Assembly: GCF_012927085.1 (NCBI RefSeq)
Contig: NZ_JABBFX010000001.1
Span: 1,302,001-1,366,000 of the forward strand
Source: Ramlibacter agri
GTDB lineage: Bacteria > Pseudomonadota > Gammaproteobacteria > Burkholderiales > Burkholderiaceae_C
Direction of reading: 5' to 3'
DNA length: 64,000 nucleotides
The stretch's first letter is position 1; each line of letters opens with the position of its first letter. Shown one piece after another: positions 62,270 to 64,000 of the stretch. The position numbers were made by a program, and so were the translations under genes. A model generated the notes under the pieces. It did not search any database. It saw only the letters and a list, made by a program, of their open reading frames with translations, and was not told the DNA's origin.

Positions 62270-63304
62270 TCAGGCGTAGAGATCGAGCAGCCCCAGCGTC
62301 CCTTGCGTTCGCGCTCCTCCACTCCTGCGTGGAGCTGCGCTGATCGCTCCCACGCCCGGCAATTGCGTGTTCTTTTCACGCGCTGGCGGCTGCTCGCGCG
62401 CTTGTTGCCGTTGCTGCTGCCCGCTCGAAACCCCTGCCTGCGCCAACTGCAAGCCCTGTCCCGCCAGCATCTCGCGCAACGCCGGCAGCGCCTGCTGCAG
62501 GCCTTCGCGCGTCGTTGCGTGCGCGGCGCTGAGGCTGATCTCCGCCGCCTGCTGCTGCACGCTCAGCTGGATGTGGATGGGCCCGAGGTCGGCCGGGTGC
62601 AGGTGCAGTTCAGCCTGCTGCAGGCCGGACTCCACCATCCAGCGCACCTCGACGCCCAGGTCGCCCGCGAAGGCGGCGTCCAGCGGGTGCGAGGGCAAGG
62701 CGGCCTGGTGGACAGCCGTGGCCGGCACGGCGGGCGCCAGTTGTTGCGGCTGCGAGCTGGCTGCGGCGAGCGCGGAGAGATCGGCCGCCTGCAGCGACGG
62801 TGTTTCAGCCGCGGCGTGTTCCTGTTTGGCAGGGGACCCTCCTGGCACGGCTGCCAGCAAGGCCTGGAAAGCGCCCGTCGCGACGTGGTGCGCGGGCTCG
62901 GGCGTGGCGGCGAGCTGCAGGTCCGGCGTGGCGGGGCGGCCCTTGGCATCGGCGCCGGTGATTTGTTGGTCAGGAAGCTGAGCCTGCGCCTTGGCATCCG
63001 GCAGCACCGTGAGTTGCGTTGCCGGGATGGGCTGCTGCTGTTGCGGCAGCGCGGCCAGGAAGGCGTCCGGCACCGCCTCGGCGGCCTTGGCCGCGGGCTT
63101 CTTCTGGGCGCCTGGCTCGTCCGCAGGGAGTGCCTTGGCATCGGCGGCAGTCACCGGGACGGCATCATCGGGACAGAGTCCATCGAGCAGCGCAGCAAAG
63201 GCATCGGACGCCGCGTCACCGCTCGCTGGCTTGGCGGACGCGGCCTGTGCGCCGTGCGCCGCAGCGGCGCGCGGCGCTTGAACATGGGGGGCGGCCGCCT
63301 TCAT
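62270..63304 (-). CDS. fliK: Flagellar hook-length control protein FliK
   Basis: 344 residues, low-complexity alanine/glutamine-rich N-terminal two thirds, and a conserved C-terminal domain (QAELHLHPADLGPIHIQLSVQQQAAEISLSAAHATTREGLQQALPALREMLAGQG). It measures hook length and triggers the switch to filament export. The ATG overlaps the fliJ stop (ATGA). Confidence 0.9.
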   Translation of the reverse strand: MKAAAPHVQAPRAAAAHGAQAASAKPASGDAASDAFAALLDGLCPDDAVPVTAADAKALPADEPGAQKKPAAKAAEAVPDAFLAALPQQQQPIPATQLTVLPDAKAQAQLPDQQITGADAKGRPATPDLQLAATPEPAHHVATGAFQALLAAVPGGSPAKQEHAAAETPSLQAADLSALAAASSQPQQLAPAVPATAVHQAALPSHPLDAAFAGDLGVEVRWMVESGLQQAELHLHPADLGPIHIQLSVQQQAAEISLSAAHATTREGLQQALPALREMLAGQGLQLAQAGVSSGQQQRQQAREQPPAREKNTQLPGVGAISAAPRRSGGARTQGTLGLLDLYA

Positions 63305-63750
63305 GGCATCGATCCTCGCAGTTGCCGCCCGAAAGCCCGGGCAGCGAATTCATCGGCTTCGCGCTGCTCGCGCCGCTGCGCGCGCGCGTTCGCTGCTTCC
63401 ACCTCGCGCCGCTGCAGCGCCTGGAAGGCCATCAGCTTGCGCTGGCATTCCTGCAGCCGCAGCTGCTGTTCCTGCACGCGCGCCTCGCGGCGCCGCACTT
63501 CCTGCTGCTGCAAGGCGATCGCCTCGTCCAGCCGGCCGACGAAGCGCTGGTAGCCCTGCAAACCCGCGCCGTCGGTGGCGCCCAGGGTGCCCGCCGCGGA
63601 GCGCGCCAGGCACTCGGCGCGGAAATCCTGCAGCCGCTGCAAGGTGGTGGCGGCCTGCGCCACCGCCTGGCGCAGCTGCGCCAGCGCGGCCGCCGCCTGG
63701 TCGCGCACGGCCTCTGCGGTCTCGATCAAGCGGGGCAAGGCGTGAATCAC
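63301..63750 (-). CDS. fliJ: Flagellar export chaperone FliJ
   Basis: 149 residues, almost wholly coiled coil (LIETAEAVRDQAAAALAQLRQAVAQAATTLQRLQDFR and the VRRREARVQEQQLRLQECQRKL stretch). It works with the FliI ATPase in export. It starts at GTG, supported by GGAGG about seven bases upstream; the family length is near 147. The frame is open beyond the start but lacks support. Confidence 0.88.
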   Translation of the reverse strand: MIHALPRLIETAEAVRDQAAAALAQLRQAVAQAATTLQRLQDFRAECLARSAAGTLGATDGAGLQGYQRFVGRLDEAIALQQQEVRRREARVQEQQLRLQECQRKLMAFQALQRREVEAANARAQRREQREADEFAARAFGRQLRGSMP

Positions 63751-63805
63751 AGGAGACCTCCGTGCTGCGCACGGCGGTGCTCGCCCTTGGGGCGGCCCGG
63801 CGGGC

Positions 63806-64000
63806 TCATCCGCGCAGCCCTTGTGCGAGCAGCGCATCGAGCGCGGCGCGGCTGGCCGGCAGGGTGGCGCATTCGCGCATGTCCTGCTGCAGGAAGGCCG
63901 CCACCTGCGGCCACATCTTCATCGCCAGGTCGGTCTGCGGGTCGGCGCCCGCCACGTAGGCGCCCACGGCCAGCAGGTCGCGATTGCGCTGGTAGCGTGC
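63806..64000 (-). CDS. fliI: Flagellar export ATPase FliI, C-terminal end (cut by window edge)
   Basis: Only the last 64 codons are present, reading ARYQRNRDLLAVGAYVAGADPQTDLAMKMWPQVAAFLQQ onward to a TGA at 63806-63808. YQRNRDL and the VGAYxxGxDPxxD pattern are the C-terminal hallmarks of FliI. The catalytic P-loop part lies beyond the window. The 55-base gap to fliJ includes the fliJ ribosome site. Confidence 0.9.
   Translation of the reverse strand, partial: ARYQRNRDLLAVGAYVAGADPQTDLAMKMWPQVAAFLQQDMRECATLPASRAALDALLAQGLRG

Noticed and set aside
61607..63553. Plus-strand open frame of 648 codons over fliM start, fliL and fliK
   Set aside because: Shadow of GC-rich, low-complexity fliK; no domain and no ribosome site.
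1..64000. CRISPR arrays, insertion sequences, tRNA and rRNA genes
   Set aside because: No repeat-spacer series, transposase motif, terminal inverted repeats or tRNA/rRNA-like sequence was recognised by eye on either strand; small RNAs cannot be excluded.

Overview
The window reads as a stretch of chromosome from a GC-rich betaproteobacterium of the order Burkholderiales, most likely Comamonadaceae-like (Variovorax/Ramlibacter type). This is an inference from four things: strong GC bias at third codon positions, six orphan Bug/TctC periplasmic binding proteins without membrane partners, a large set of class III (CaiB/BaiF) CoA-transferases, and a fliLMNOPQR block next to a che block. Genes are tightly packed, often with ATGA overlaps. 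No stretch over 300 bases lacks a gene, and I recognised no rRNA, tRNA, insertion sequence, phage gene or CRISPR array.

Region 1 (1-16.2 kb) is acyl-CoA metabolism. A plus-strand group (end of an acetoacetyl-CoA synthetase gene, a DECR-type SDR, an AMP-forming acyl-CoA ligase) converges on a 12-gene minus-strand set (14132 down to 2816): citryl-CoA lyase-like protein, SDR, two MaoC-type hydratases, crotonase, two CaiB/BaiF transferases, TauD-type dioxygenase, Bug protein, CitE-like lyase, acyl-CoA dehydrogenase and methylacyl-CoA racemase. A good intrinsic terminator at 8707-8733 divides that set in two. A divergent LysR gene sits at its head. A nearly identical 28-bp element lies in the LysR intergenic region and again upstream of the Bug gene at 15130-16086, suggesting one small regulon. 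The logic is uptake of a carboxylic acid, CoA activation, oxidation or hydration, and retro-Claisen cleavage.

Region 2 (16.2-30.1 kb) holds a rhomboid protease and a SulP transporter (divergent), then one long plus-strand arginine/polyamine operon. It contains a DcaP-like porin, an arginine/lysine-type decarboxylase, a SpeF-type ornithine decarboxylase, a PotE-type antiporter, an orphan amino-acid binding protein and the whole arginine deiminase pathway (arcA, arcB, arcC). Ornithine made by ArcB can feed the ornithine decarboxylase and the antiporter. A perfect hairpin closes the operon.

Region 3 (30.1-41.2 kb) has a small outer-membrane protein, a MarR regulator and a carboxylase operon: Bug protein, two different carboxyltransferase subunits, another Bug protein, a CoA-transferase, biotin carboxylase, a 73-residue biotin carrier and a two-domain hot-dog hydratase. 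A second MarR gene is convergent at its end. Candidate MarR operators are visible at both ends.

Region 4 (41.2-52.2 kb) has a ClC chloride transporter with CBS domains, then a LysR gene divergent from a redox cassette: Bug protein, aldo/keto reductase, an unusual 542-residue CxxC protein, a thioredoxin-reductase-like flavoprotein and another Bug protein. A divergent Nramp-like transporter and an M20 amidohydrolase follow. The redox cassette and the two-subunit carboxylase operon are the best candidates for undescribed systems.

Region 5 (52.2-64 kb) is motility: a NarL-type response regulator with a terminator, cheA-cheW-cheR-cheD-cheB, and convergent fliR-Q-P-O-N-M-L-K-J with the end of fliI.
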